DNA from: Chloranthus sessilifolius
Lineage: Eukaryota; Streptophyta; Magnoliopsida; Chloranthales; Chloranthaceae
Assembly: GCA_021018995.1 (NCBI GenBank)
Contig: CM037587.1
Location: 66,173,604-66,237,603 of the forward strand
Length of the DNA stretch: 64,000 bases
Direction of reading: 5' to 3'
Position 1 is the stretch's first letter; every line of letters begins with the position of its first letter. The position numbers and the translations under genes are program-made. The notes below the pieces were generated by a model. That model had not been told where the DNA came from. It saw nothing but the letters and a program-made list of their open reading frames with translations, and searched no databases. Shown in pieces: positions 42,320 through 53,657 of this stretch.

Positions 42320-42709
42320 TGAGTAAAAGTCCTATGATTTTATGTGAAACTTAAAATGGCCATAACATTTGAACCGTAGCTCCAAATTGGGTGATCTTTG
42401 GCTTGTTGGAAAGCTGAAGAAATTCTCTTTCCAATGGTATATGGCTCATCCATGGTACTAGTCTGTGTGAAATTCTGTAGCTCTCCTCCCATCAACCGCC
42501 AAAAAGGGTTTAAGTTAGGTCTGGGAAGGGATTCCAGGGTGTAGGGGTGACTTCTAAGGATTGGGGGAATGGCTCTAAAGGTCTTAGGGTGATTCCTACT
42601 GGTTTAGGTAGGTTCCTAAGGGTTCAGGGGGGTGCCATCAGAAGCGCAAGGGTACATCTCTCCCGAAGTACAGATTGAACGGGCCTGGGGCCGAATTTGG
42701 GTGTCTACA

Positions 42710-42724
42710 GATGCCCCTCTTTGG
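42710..42724 (-). other. Tat-like 3' polypurine tract
   Basis: The minus strand reads CCAAAGAGGGGCATC immediately before the LTR start TGTAGACAC; AAAGAGGGG is the purine run. Confidence 0.75.
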
Positions 42725-44640
42725 TATTCGACCACTAATGATCGGATGTCAAAGACAAGTGACATCCGAAGAGGTCCAAGGCACGTTTGATGGGTCCGCC
42801 TGGTTCAACTAAATTCTCAAACATTCATGGTGATGGTGAGTGTACGTAAGCCCTCTCATTTCGAGATATCGTCTATACCTCAAAGCTAACAGTCCCCAAG
42901 CGCATTGTGACATTACTGGGCATAACTGTGATGATCATAAAAAGTGTAAGCCCGCTAGCCGGGATATCATCCACTTCCTGAGGGAAATTATAGATTTGTG
43001 ATGTTTGAGTATTAATCTGAACTAGACAGCTCCATGAAACGGGATGATCGATCTATGCTTCGGAATTGATGTGAAGCATACAAAGCGAAGGCCTTCAAAC
43101 TGTGTCCAATCCTATGGAATATCGACAGCTCCATTGGATTGGGCACGGGTGCCCTTACCTAGGTAAGGCTCAAAGTTTCTGGGTGAACCCATCAACCTCG
43201 AGGTTGCTTTAGCATAATTGACCCGAGTGGAGCGAATATTGATGTCGCAACACCTCTTGGGAATGCATGCTCATTTTTCGAGTAATTTTTTTACGTCATT
43301 TTCTAAATTTTCTTTTGTTTCGAGGCCTCTAAGCAGAGCTCAGTGACCTCTGACAACTTTATTTTTGCACAACTCTTTAAGTGGATCAAATGTCAATTGA
43401 TATGCTTTAAGAATGCGTGCGCTCTGCCAGGGATAGGTGCACCTGGGGGATGTGCTCGTTCCAGTGGTGAGGTGCTCCTGATTCACACGGATCGGAGTGC
43501 TTTAACTCGAGACAAAGCTGAAAAGATTGGGCTAGGACCAATCATCCCTCGAAAGAGATGGCCAATTCTAGCATCCATCCCTAATGAAATCACATCTTAC
43601 TAACTATGCACAGATAGACACCCATCAGGGGCGATAAGCAGCAAATAGGCGCGAACAGAAACCTCGACCCTAAGATACAATTTACGAGGACAACGACCAT
43701 CCTGCGAATACCCAGACGCAAGTGCGTACATTCAACAGGGACACCGTGCCTATACAGGTTTTAAGCCTGTGTAAAAGGAAATAAAAAGAGAAAAGAGCCC
43801 TTTGGTCTGTATGTTCGCACATAGTTTGGTTGGTTGTAATTTCATTTTTGACGGGTCAGTTTCTACTGACAATAGACTTTTCGAATGGTCTGAAGTCAGG
43901 GGCACTCCTGGTCAACAGAGATTCGAAGGTGGATGACCAGAGTGAATGCCGGAAGGTGGGGTCAACCCACTCAGGGTTTTCACTAAGCAGCAACAAGTTG
44001 TTATTTCTTCTCCTTTTCTTTCTTCTTTTTTCTCTTCTTTTTTTTTGTTTTGATTGAGACTCCGGGCATGCTCAAGCTGCCTTTATTTTTGCACGTATCC
44101 TTAGGCGAATCAACTTGCCATATTGATATACCTTAGGGACGTGTGCATTCCGGTGATGGGTTCTTGGTTTGCCTGCCGGATCAAGCCTTGACTCTTACTG
44201 GGGGACTATGTAGGGAACAGTGACCGGAGATGGGCAAAATTACCTGCCTGCCGGGTCAGGTACAAAATGTCCCTGCCTGAAACGGGGTTCGAGAACTTTC
44301 GGGGAACCCGATCATTTCGAATTGATTTAACACGGCTCTCGGAGTGGGGCAAACAAGCGTTGCGACGCTCTTTTGAGTACCAGCATTGTGTATATTATAT
44401 TTTTCTCTTTTCATTATTTTTTTCTATTCTCTTTTTTTTTTATTTTGTGGGCGCATTAGGTGGGCGCCTACGGATCTAGATCCGTTTATTGTAGCATGGT
44501 CCCTTTGGGCCAATCGAAGGAAACTCGAAGGGTCACTTGGGGATGTGTGCACCATGGCCGATGACACATGGGCCTCGAAGGGGGGTCGAGGTCCATAGCA
44601 TACAAGGGGGACCGTTGGGCATTAAAATCGAAAAAGGGAG
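42725..44640. other. Tat-like 3' region without recognised gene
   Basis: About 1.9 kb of mixed composition. It has a T-rich run at 44010-44050 and another near 44400-44440. Possible coding relics on the plus strand (43343-43603) show no domain. Sequence resembling exon/intron text (GGAGACTATG, CTGCCTGCCGGGTCAGG) is repeated at 44150-44270. I see no supported gene. Confidence 0.5.
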
Positions 44641-44673
44641 GTCGGGCAGTTTAAAAACTGCCATTTTTGGTCG

Positions 44674-44742
44674 GGCATATATAATATATACGCCTGACCA
44701 AAATCTGGCAAAAAATGGTCGGGGGTATATATTATATACGCC
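44674..44742. repeat. 21-bp palindrome pair upstream of antisense gene A
   Basis: Two copies at 44674 and 44722, 48 bp apart, each with one mismatch (GGCA and GGGG in the first arm). The same palindrome as in the LTRs. It lies about 1 kb before the first supported exon of gene A, with a leader that includes a CT-rich stretch at 44800-44850 and a likely intron ending at 45765. Confidence 0.85.
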
Positions 44743-45236
44743 CATCTAAAATCTGGCAGTTACGAAACTGCCCGAGCCCGAGCACAAAAGGGGCCCCCCT
44801 TTTCAAATTCTCTCTTCCTCCCTCCTTTCTTCTTGAGTCCAGGACAACCCCTTAGGGTTTTTTTTTCATTTGATTTGGCTTGAATTCTATTACTGGCGGT
44901 CGCGGGTGTGGATCGAAAGGCGCTTATCCTCCGCCGCTCTTCGTTTTTCTCCCCCATTGAAGGTAACCATTACCTTCCCTTACTTTCCCTTTGTATTTTG
45001 ATAATATTATTGTTTGATGCTTTTCTTTTTCTCTCTTTTTTTTTTATGGTGAAATGTTCTTTTCTTTCATTTTCATTTAAACATATGTGATGCCTATGTT
45101 CCTTTTCTCTTGGTTTTGTTTTTGTTGTTTTCCTTAAACCTATTTTTTTTTCATCTATCATTTATTCATCTCATCCTATTTTCTCTTTCATTTTTTGTTT
45201 TCGATGGATTAGTGCATCTTATTTAATGGATTGGTG

Positions 45237-45690
45237 CCTACATACACATGGTTTGTTTTTTTTTTTGTTCTTGTTTTTAGTACACACACGCATCTCTTTT
45301 TTTGGATTGATATATACACATGGGGTTTTTTGTTTGGTTTTTTGGTACACACACACACACCTTTTTTGGTTCGGATTGGTATATACACATGGTTTTTTTT
45401 TTTTTTTTTTTAGTACACACACACACCTTTTTTGGTTCGGATCAGTATATACACATGGTTGTTTTTTTTTGTTTTTTAGTACACACTCACACCTTTTTTT
45501 TTGGTTCGGATTGGTATATACACATGGTTGTTTTTCTTTGTTTTTTAGTACACACACACACTTTTTTTTTTGGTTCGGATTGGTATATACACATGGTTGT
45601 TTTTTTTTGTTTTTAGCACACACACACCTTTTTTTTTTGGTTCGGATCAGTATATACACATGGTTGCCTTTTTTGTTTTTTGGGATTAGT
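45237..45690. repeat. 68-bp minisatellite before gene A
   Basis: Six to seven copies of a unit with TTTTGGTTCGGATTGGTAT, then ATACACATGG, a T run and TAGTACACACACACAC. Copies of ATACACATGG start near 45313, 45383, 45449, 45517, 45586 and 45653. Both strands give long open frames of Thr/His/Phe or Lys/Pro/Cys-rich peptide, which are artefacts of the repeat. It probably lies within the first intron of gene A. Confidence 0.75.
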
Positions 45691-45766
45691 GTATATATAC
45701 ATTTTTTCTTTCTTCCCTTTTTTGTTGGCAACCTTCTCATATGCCGATGCGTCTCATATTTTCAGG

Positions 45767-48186
45767 ATGTCTGGTGACGAAGGGCATGATCGGCAAAAAG
45801 GGCAGGAGATGGCCTATGGCCCCCGTGGGGAACAGTTCTTTGTGTCTCAGCGCTCCTCCCAGCCTTGGTATGAGATGCAAGGCGAGGCCACCCACACCGG
45901 CCTCCTCTACTGCCAGCACACCCACATGTCCAACTTTGGGATCGTTGGTCAGGTAAACAGATGGGCCCCCTCCTCCTTTCTGCTTTTGTTTTCCTTTGAT
46001 GCCCTCATTATACCTCCCTGCCCCTATCTGATTGATGCCTTCTGCTTGCAGCCCCGGCCACACATTATGTTCCGAGGCGGTTGGTTTGACCTCCAGCGTC
46101 TTGTGCTTTGCCTTCCCCCAGTGGTGAAGGACCTACTCACTGCTGCCGGTTTTGGGGACTTCATTTCGTGCCCCACTGTAAGGGCTAATACGGCCTATTT
46201 AAAGGCACTGATAGAGCATTTTTGCCTCGAGACGATGGCATTCCACATGGCCGTGGCAGAGATGGCCTTCACACCGGCAGACTGGTCTATGATCACTGGG
46301 GTCCGTATCGGAGGGGTGCCCATGGTACCTACCCGCACACCGGGTAGGGAGGAGGTGATTCAACTGCTAGGGGCCTACCCGTCCTCAGGGAATGTTCGGG
46401 GCTCGGAGGTCAAGCTATCCTAGTTGGTTGATCAGTTTGGGCCTAATGAGTTGGTGGACCAGGGGCAACCTGACATGGACATTTACATCGAGCTCATCGA
46501 ACTGCGCCGCGCCTTATCTCGCATCTCATCGTTTTCCTCTGGGCAAGACTCTCCTCTCCAACACCGGTGGAGGCGAGTCTCTTGTCCCTCGGCCACTGAT
46601 GGTGAACTGGGAGACCGTGCATTGATTCGATTGGGGCGGTGCTGGCTATGCCGTACTCATGTCCAGCCTAAAGCGGGCTGTTCTTGGGGAGTCTAGCTCC
46701 ATTATGGGTTTCTGGCCTGCCATTGAGGTATTTTATCTTTTGGTTTTAGTTTATTCAATTTTCTTTTATAGCATACCTGTCCTCATCTGCCTGCTTTCTC
46801 AGGTCTGGGGGTACCTTCACTTTCAATCGGGTCGCCCTCTGCTTCAGTCCGACATTGCTACGTTCCCCCTCATGAGTAACTAGCACGTGGGCCGCCGTCG
46901 GGACATAGGTATGAAGCATTTGGAGTTAGGACTGCGCTCTCGATTCGCTCAATTTGATCCCAGGCAGTGTAAAACAATTCCTTTTATAAATTTGATTTCG
47001 GCTCACATGTGCTAGGGGTTCTGATCCAATGTGTGCATCCCCTTCCAATTTTCTCTTCTTTTACAGGTCATCCTCGACCCTTACATAGGATCTCCCTTCT
47101 GGAATTTGGCCTCAGTGGGTCCCTCTCGTCTTTTGCTGGACCGTCGTATCATCTTTCTCTACGGGTCCTGGACTAGGGCCTACTACTTAGGGGAGAGAGC
47201 GGTTCATCAGTATCGCCCTCTCTTTGTCGTGCCCCAAGCTCCTCCTGCTGATGTGTTGGCCCCAGAGGGCTCCATTGATGAGCTCACTGCTCACTTTCTT
47301 CATCATGGGGTTCCTATCGATGACCTTCTCCTGCCCGGGGGGTATCGTGGTCGTGATCACTCTCGCCTATCATTTCTTCTTCGATGCTAACTTTCTAGCT
47401 TTTGGCGGGCCGCGATCTTAGGTAATGCCCCTTCTCTCCTTTCATTCAGCATCTTTCATGTGGTTACTTTGATTGACCTGTCTCCCTTAATGATAAAATG
47501 TTTCTGTCTACAGTTTGAGCAGAGCGGCGACTCAGATGAGGGGGAAGAGGAGGCCGTTCCCTATGATGCAACAGGTGCTGGACCTTCCGATCCTTTCGGG
47601 GCTGGTGCTTCTGGCGTGGCTTCAGGTGCTGGACCCTCTGGCCCTTCTGGTGCCGGTGCTTCTGGTAGCTCGCCCGTCAAGGTCCAGGGGACCTTCAAGC
47701 GCCTGGATGATGCCTTTTTGTGACGCGTGTGTGCCGACGTGGCTGAAAAGGCACGAATTTCTGCTGAAGCTATCCAGGTCCCACCTCCCGAGCTAATTCC
47801 TGGGGTAATTTCTATCTTATTGCTCTGTTCTTATTCCTTTCTCTCGAATTATGCCGATGGCCTGTGTAACTAACACCTCCTTTTCCTTTTCGGCTAGGAT
47901 TATGAGTCGGCAGTGAGTCAGGCCGAATACTACCGTAATCTCATTGAGCTTAGGGAGACCGAAGTGGTGAGTGAATGCTGGCCCAACCTAGTCATTTTCC
48001 TAGTTTACTTTCTGCCTATTTCTCTATTTGATGGCTTTTGGTGTGCCTCTGCAGCGTGCTCGTGAGAAGGAGTCGCGCTCCTTGCTTAGCCGTATCTCTC
48101 AGGCGTGGACTCGGGTGGGGGAGACCCGTACCTTTCAAAGTGTGAGCCGGCGCCAAAAGAAGTCGAAGGGGGCTACCCAGGACTAG
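45767..48186 (+). pseudogene. Antisense gene A: spliced plant-mobile-domain protein
   Basis: Antisense to the surrounding pol. Exons by splice signals: start MSGDEGHDRQ at 45767 after TTTTCAG; exon to 45952; 99-bp intron 45953-46051; exon 46052-46727; intron to 46802; exon from 46803; exon 47067-47421; exon from 47514; 47898-47966; last exon 48055-48186 ending SKGATQD. The protein shows LLTAAGFGDFISCP, AFTPADWSMITGVRIGG, then FDWGGAGYAVLMSSLKR and a VWGYLHF..GRPLL relic, as in the plant mobile domain family, then a Gly/Ala/Ser linker and a Glu/Arg-rich tail. Stops at 46423, 46890, 47388 and 47721, and shifts near 46530, make it a pseudogene. Exact exons need alignment. Confidence 0.6.
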
Positions 48187-48596
48187 TTTATTTTCTGCAA
48201 AAGTGAACACGATGAGACAATTTAGACTTTTGATTTATACGGGATATGCAATAACTTTAGACAACAACAGTCTCTTTTTTTTATGGTTTTATAATTTTCA
48301 TGGTTCATGCGACTGTTTTATTTGGTTATCTCTTTGCTTTGGTGGTTTCCTTTCTCTTTTTCTTGCTTGGAATGAACTGGCACCTCTCCAATGATGAGGT
48401 TGATCATGTAGGTGACTCTCCGTATGTGACCTATGGGCGGCGCGCCACCCGGGTGTTTCTCATGGGTGTGTGGCATGGCCGCCCATGTGCGCTCTCGCGA
48501 CGAAAAGGTGGGCCAAAATAAACTACGTTCCTCCTTGGAAAAAGAAATAGACCAGTGTGAGGGGGGGGGGGGCCTTACCAGCCCCGGCTTAAACTG

Positions 48597-48713
48597 GGTG
48601 TATATATTATATACGCCAGGCCAACATTCACCAATCAATAGCCGGGCGTATATATTATATACGCCGGGCAAAAATGATTCAAAATTTGCCTTGGCATATA
48701 TAATATATACGCT
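48597..48713. repeat. 21-bp palindrome triplet upstream of antisense gene B
   Basis: Three copies at 48597, 48645 and 48693, each 48 bp apart; the middle one is a perfect palindrome apart from its central base. It lies 150 bp before the ATG of gene B and 410 bp after the stop of gene A. 48187-48596 is intergenic, with a G run at 48561-48572. Confidence 0.9.
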
Positions 48714-48864
48714 CCTTATAACCCGCGCCTGGTCCCCCCTTGTCTCCTCCTCTACTTTGGTTTGGCTGTTTTGCCCCTCCTTTTATTTTCTTTCTTTCCC
48801 CTCTTTTTCTAGCGAGCCCATCGTCATATATTGACCGATTTCACAAGGAACATCTTTGTACGCC

Positions 48865-50349
48865 GATGGACCTGCCTTCAAAAGGGGGCCTAAGCTTTTA
48901 TACGGGGGCCGGTATACTTCCCTGTTTGGACCCGGGGCCCAGTTTTTTGCAAAAATGGCATGATAGTTTGGCTTAGAGCGAGCTTGCTATTCTGAATGGC
49001 CTCGGGTTGTCCCACCTTTCCTCTCTTCTCGTTGTTCCCCTGTTGCCCAACCTACTACAGGCGGCTTTGGCATCATGGGACCATAGGGCCCATGCCTTTA
49101 AATTTGGGTCTAGGGAGCTAACCCCAACTTTGGAAGAGCTAGCCTCCATCACTGGCTTGAAGATGCATCGAGGCCTTGCTAAAGTAGTGCCCAAACCGAG
49201 GTATGCAAAGGCGGTCCATGCGGTCCTTGGCTTAAAAAAGGGTGGAATCTGAAATGTTTCACGGAGGCCCACAGTGTTGGTGAAATTCCTAAGAGAACTT
49301 TTCGATGACTCGAGCCTTCGAAAGTTGCCTATTCGAGATCCCTTCAATGTGAAGGCCTTTGCCCTTTATTTGTTGTCGGAAGTTCTCTTCTTCACTGGGG
49401 GTGAGAGCTTTTCCCTTGGACTATGTGATGTTTTGATCGAATTAGAGGGAGGTCGCTCATTGGTACACCTGGTCCTGGCGGAGATGTATCGAGGATTGGA
49501 TGTTGCGGCCTCAGGCAGGGTTGGGATTCTCAGCGGGAGCTCGCTCCTTGTTCAAATCTGGTTAGGAGAGCATTTGGCTATCATGGGGCCTGTGCCGAGA
49601 TTCTGCTTGATTAGAGGGGATGTGGCTCGGGGTTTTCTGATCCGGAGTTCGAGACTACCTGGTGGGAGCATCGAGGCCCGGGCTGTGGCTATCGATCTGA
49701 CTGGATGGATGACACCTTTCCGATTGTCCGCTCTCGAGATTATGAGGGCATCACACTTTTGGGGTTGACTGGCAGCACATACTACTTCCCATCTCGAGTG
49801 CTCCATCAGTTCGAGTATACTTAGCATGTGCCGTGTGCCACGAGGCCACCCTTGTGCTCTCTGATATTCCCTCGAGGTTCTCTTAGTGATCTTGATCGCA
49901 TAGCAGCCCTCTGGGAAACCCGCCAATCGGCGCATATGTGTAGCTTGGTCCAGGGGGGCGCCGTCTCTCCGGGTTATGAGGGTTGGCTGATATCCGAGGG
50001 ATTACCTACTCCTAGCCCAGCTTCGGTAGATGTGGTAGAGAGAGGGCCCTAGCCATGTAAGGAAGCAATGCTTCGGACCCGGATCGAATCCCTTTCTGCA
50101 GAGAGGCTGGCTTTGATCGAGGCTTTGGAGAAAGAAAGGGTCAAAGCTGATTTTGAGGAGGTGAGAGCTGCTACAGCCGAGAGCGAGGTTCTTCGATTGA
50201 CTGGTCTTTTGACTGAGTCTCGCAGCGCAGCTGAAGCTTCCCGGAGACAGCAGAAGAGTCTTCATGGTAGGTGGATGTCTAATCGAAATGCCCGCGAGGA
50301 CTCCCTGCTTGCAGAGATTAGTGCTTTGAAGCGTGCTCCCCGCCCTTGA
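48865..50349 (+). pseudogene. Antisense gene B: DUF7745-like protein with coiled-coil tail
   Basis: Start MDLPSKGGLSF at 48865. After a TAG at 48974-48976 the frame continues with SWDHRAHAFKFGSRELTPTLEELASITGL, then (49274-49768) FNVKAFALYLLSEVLFF, VLAEMYRGLD and LVQIWLGEHL, then a TYYFPSRVLHQFEY relic near 49780-49820. This order is that of the retroelement-linked plant family annotated as DUF7745, distantly like the plant mobile domain. The tail (50068-50349) is a Glu/Arg/Leu heptad coiled coil ending KRAPRP. Stops at 48976, 49252, 49768 and 50052. No introns needed. Family assignment is from memory of motifs. Confidence 0.55.
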
Positions 50350-50619
50350 CCTGTTCCTGCACATATCATAGATCATATACTCGGGGGGAAAGCCCCCTAA
50401 CAGAGATCTCTTTTTGGGTTATCTTTTTCTGTTCTTTTTTTTTTTTTTCATATATACACAGCTATATACATTTTGGGTTTTGTTTTCTGTTGTAAAGAAA
50501 GCAACAAAATAGAAAGTGTGTCATGTCGTTATCTTTTTGGGACATGACACTCAGCAGGCAACACTTGTAAAGAAAGGGAATGAACTCTATACATGCGCTC
50601 TTGTTTTTCTTTTTGTAAT

Positions 50620-51035
50620 TCTGCAATGTAAGACTTTTTATGGGGATTTTCTCTTTCACCTAGTGGGGTTTTTTTGGAAAAGAGAAATCTATTTTCTTCC
50701 ATTTTTGTTTTTGGAATTTTCTCCTCCACAGTGTGAGGCTTTTTATGGGAAAGGGAAATCTATTATCTTTTTTGAAATTTTCTCCTCCACAGTGTGAGGC
50801 TTTTTATGGGAAAGGGAAATCTATTATCTTTTTAGGATTTTCTCCTCCACAGTGTGAGGCTTTTTATGGAAAAGGGAAATCTATTTTCTTTTTTGGAATT
50901 TTCTCCTCCACAGTGTGAGGCTTTTTATGGGAAAGGGAAATCTATTATCTTTTTTTGAATTTCCTCCTCCACAGTGTGAGGCTCTTTTATGGAAAAGGGA
51001 AATCTATTTTCTTTTTTGGAATTTTCTTTTCTTTT
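50620..51035. repeat. 60-bp minisatellite after gene B
   Basis: Five to six copies of a unit with CTCCTCCACAGTGTGAGG, CTTTTTATGG and GAAAGGGAAATCTATTATC. The CACAGTGTGAGG cores are near 50727, 50788, 50848, 50909 and 50969. Each unit carries TTTTCTCCTCCACAG, a good splice-acceptor look-alike. It lies about 300 bp past the gene B stop. Confidence 0.75.
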
Positions 51036-51339
51036 GTGATGCCGGTAACCACAAGGCCAAACCAGCGGGTCCTATTTTGAGCATGGTCGAACCCTGTTGG
51101 TGAGGCACAGGTTTTTTTTCCTTTAAACATGGGAAAGGTCAGCTGCCCTAGGATTGGTTCAGTCCTCTATCTTTCCCTTTGGTCATGCGTCCGACGCTGC
51201 GGTAGAGACAACATACTTGATTGGGATCTGATCCAATTTCCAACATGAGTGGCCCATCAAAGGGGAGAAGAGGCTCAAGGGTTCCAAACAAAAGCAGGCA
51301 GGCTAGGACAGATCTTCTCCTAATCTCTCTTTTCTTGAC

Positions 51340-51535
51340 ATTTTTGCTCATAGCGCCCAAGACGAGTTTTTGCCATGCCTGTCATCCCTGTTTTTACCCG
51401 TAGCGCCCTTTCGGGTTTTCACCACGTCCATGGGTTCGCTCTCTTACCCCAGGTGCCCTTTCAGGTTTTAACCTGGTCCGCGTGAGTTCGCTATTTTTAC
51501 CCGTGGCGCCCTTTCGGGTTTTCACCACGTCCGTC
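51340..51535. repeat. Short GCGCCCTTTCGGGTTTT repeat
   Basis: Three clear copies of ACCCGTGGCGCCCTTTCGGG with TTTTCACCACGTCC (near 51396, 51447 and 51500) and one decayed copy near 51350, about 52 bp apart. CGCCCTTTCGGG could form a small hairpin. T-rich runs follow at 51555-51632 and 51901-51925. 51640-52163 shows no other feature. Confidence 0.6.
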
Positions 51536-52163
51536 TTGCTTTGAACTCAAAAATTTTTATTTTCTTTTTTCTTTTTTTCTTTTTCTTTTTTTTTTCCTTT
51601 TTTTTTTCCTTTTTTTTTTCTTTTTTTTTTTTCAAGGACCAAAAAGCCACGACATGGGCGTCGATTCCGTCATAGCCGGCTGAATGAAGTTCTGTGTGGT
51701 TTGTTAACTCGGCTTGTTCTGATGCAGTAGATGTTATAATCGCTTGTGGACCTTAAAGAGGGCTTTCTTTCGGGTTGTAATGTGGTTGGGGTTCAAACAG
51801 GTTGAGTTTTTCTGGGGATTTGGATCTAAGTTTGGAGTGATTTCTAGATTCGGGGACTCCTTTTTCTTCCCAAAGGCTTTTTATGCCCCAGTCTTCATTC
51901 ATTTTTTTTTTTTTTTTTTTTTTTGGGTACCCCTCTTTTTCTTTGTTGCTTGGATTCTCCCTCCCTCCTTTCTTCTTTTTTTTGGAATTTTGGGTGGGGT
52001 ATATGAAAGAAATGGTTGTTGGCCCGAGGTGTGTAGCAAAAAGGGGTGAAGGTTTCTAGGGAATATTCTTTTGGGCCACTTGACTTTGAAATGATGGCCT
52101 CTTTTATGGAGCCCTTAAGCGGTCATGCATCTACTTTTATCGAAACTTACCTTGTCCCAAGAC

Positions 52164-53560
52164 CTATGAGTAGAACTTACGGAGGTATCCAGTGTTGATG
52201 GGCTCAGGAAAGTGGTCTCCGTCCATGGTGGCGAGGCGAACGGTGTATCCCGACAGAACCTCTCGGACGACGTAGGGTCCTTCCCAATTTGGCCTAAACT
52301 TCCCTCTCGGATCGGCGTGGAGAGATGGAAAAATCTTCTTCAGTACAGTGTCTCCTACCTTCATATCTCGGCCGCGGATGCGCTTATTGTAAGCACGTGC
52401 AATTCTCTTCTGATAGATCTGAGTGTGGCACAAGGCTAGGAGTCTCTTCTCGTCAATTAGGTCTAGCTATTTAAAATGGGCTCTTTCCCTCTCGGCTTCA
52501 GGTAGATGGGATTCTAAAAGGATAGGGAGCGACGGTACCTCGACCTCAACGGGTAGTACGGCCTCGGTCCCATACACAAGGGAGATTGGTGTTGCCCCTG
52601 TTGCGGTGTGGATAGACGTTCTATAGGCCCAAAGTGCGAAGGGTAACTGCTCACTCCAATCTCTGTAAGTAACTACCATCTTCTCCAGGATGCAGATCAG
52701 AGTTTTGTTGGCTGCCTCTACTGCTCCATTCGTCTGAGGCCTGTACGGGGATGAACGATGATGCTTGATCTTGAACCGCTCACACAAGGCCCGAATGCGC
52801 CTATTAGCGAAATTAGTGCCATTATCAGTGATGATATCTTTGGGTACGCCGAATCTACAAATGATGTTGTTCTTGATGAACTTCTCAACATGGCTAGCCT
52901 TAATGCTCGTATAGGAGGCCGCCTCTACCCATTTTGTAAAGTATTCCACAGCGACGAGGATGAATTGATGTCCATTGGAAGCCTTAGGATTGATCTTGCC
53001 GATGACGTCGAGACCCCAGGTGGCGAACGGCCAAGGGGTGGCCATGCTGTGTAAGTCAATGGCCGGAGCGTGTATTAGGCTGGAGTGCTCTTGGCATTTG
53101 TAGCACTTCTATACGTGCTTGCAGCAAAAGTATCCTTGCCTTAGAATTTTCTTAGCAAGCATGTGACCGCTGACGTGGGCTCCGCAGACCCCTTCATGAA
53201 TCTCCTTCATGATCTCAATCGCTTCTTTCTGGGTTAGGCATCGGAGCAGAATATTGTCGTGAGACCGTCTATACAGGAGATCGCCGCAGATGACGTAGTT
53301 TGTTGCCAATCGTTGGATGGTGCGTTTGTCTACCTTTGATGTTCCTTCCGGGATAGTTCGGGTCTCGAGGAAGTTCTTGATGTCTGAGAACCAAGGTGGT
53401 TGATCCTCTATCTCCGTAGGTCCTTCGATCAGGTGACAGAAAGCCAGTTCGTTCCTCTGCTCTATCATGATTGGCTTCATCACCACTCCATGTGGAATCT
53501 CGACCATAGAGGCCAGGGTAGCCAGGGTGTCAGCAAACCGATTTCTTGCTCGTGGCACAT
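52164..53560 (-). pseudogene. Tat-like integrase
   Basis: The order on the minus strand is an RNase H tail with PRARNRFADTLATLASM (53558), zinc domain HEGVCGAHVSGHMLAKK..YKCQEH (about 53180-53090) with a stop between its halves, core GLDVIGKI, ITDNGTNFANR and NGAVEAANKTL (DDE intact, 53045-52467), a stop, then GDTVLKKIF and RPNWEGPYVVREV to the end of pol at 52164. It inserts element DNA. No chromodomain is visible. Confidence 0.85.
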
Positions 53561-53657
53561 AAGAGAAGGTGACTTCCTCAAAGCAGGTTATCAGATCCTC
53601 CAGATGTTCGTGGTATGGGATCAGTATCTCATCCTTGGTCTTCCAATCCCCGTTGGT

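Larger units (their letters stand above)
41121..42709 (-). mobile_element. 3' LTR of a Tat/Ogre-like element (T2), inverted
   Basis: Reverse complement of the LTR at 27382-28960 over its whole 1589 bp, with scattered substitutions. The plus strand runs from TGTGCAACCG to GTGTCTACA. A polypurine tract lies next to its inner end, so it is a 3' LTR. It carries the palindrome array at 42107-42319 and the TATA box at 41819-41826 (minus strand). Confidence 0.9.

Noticed and set aside
41121..42709. Solo LTR
   Set aside because: A polypurine tract and internal sequence follow its inner end, so it is the 3' LTR of a longer element.
43343..43603. 86-codon plus-strand frame in the Tat 3' region
   Set aside because: No domain and no counterpart seen; kept only as part of the unassigned region.
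45219..45777. Long open frames on both strands with repeated KKRCVCV..KQPCVYTNPNQ or FFGSDWYIHMVVFF peptides
   Set aside because: Product of the 68-bp minisatellite, whose unit lacks stops in several frames; not a secreted repeat protein.
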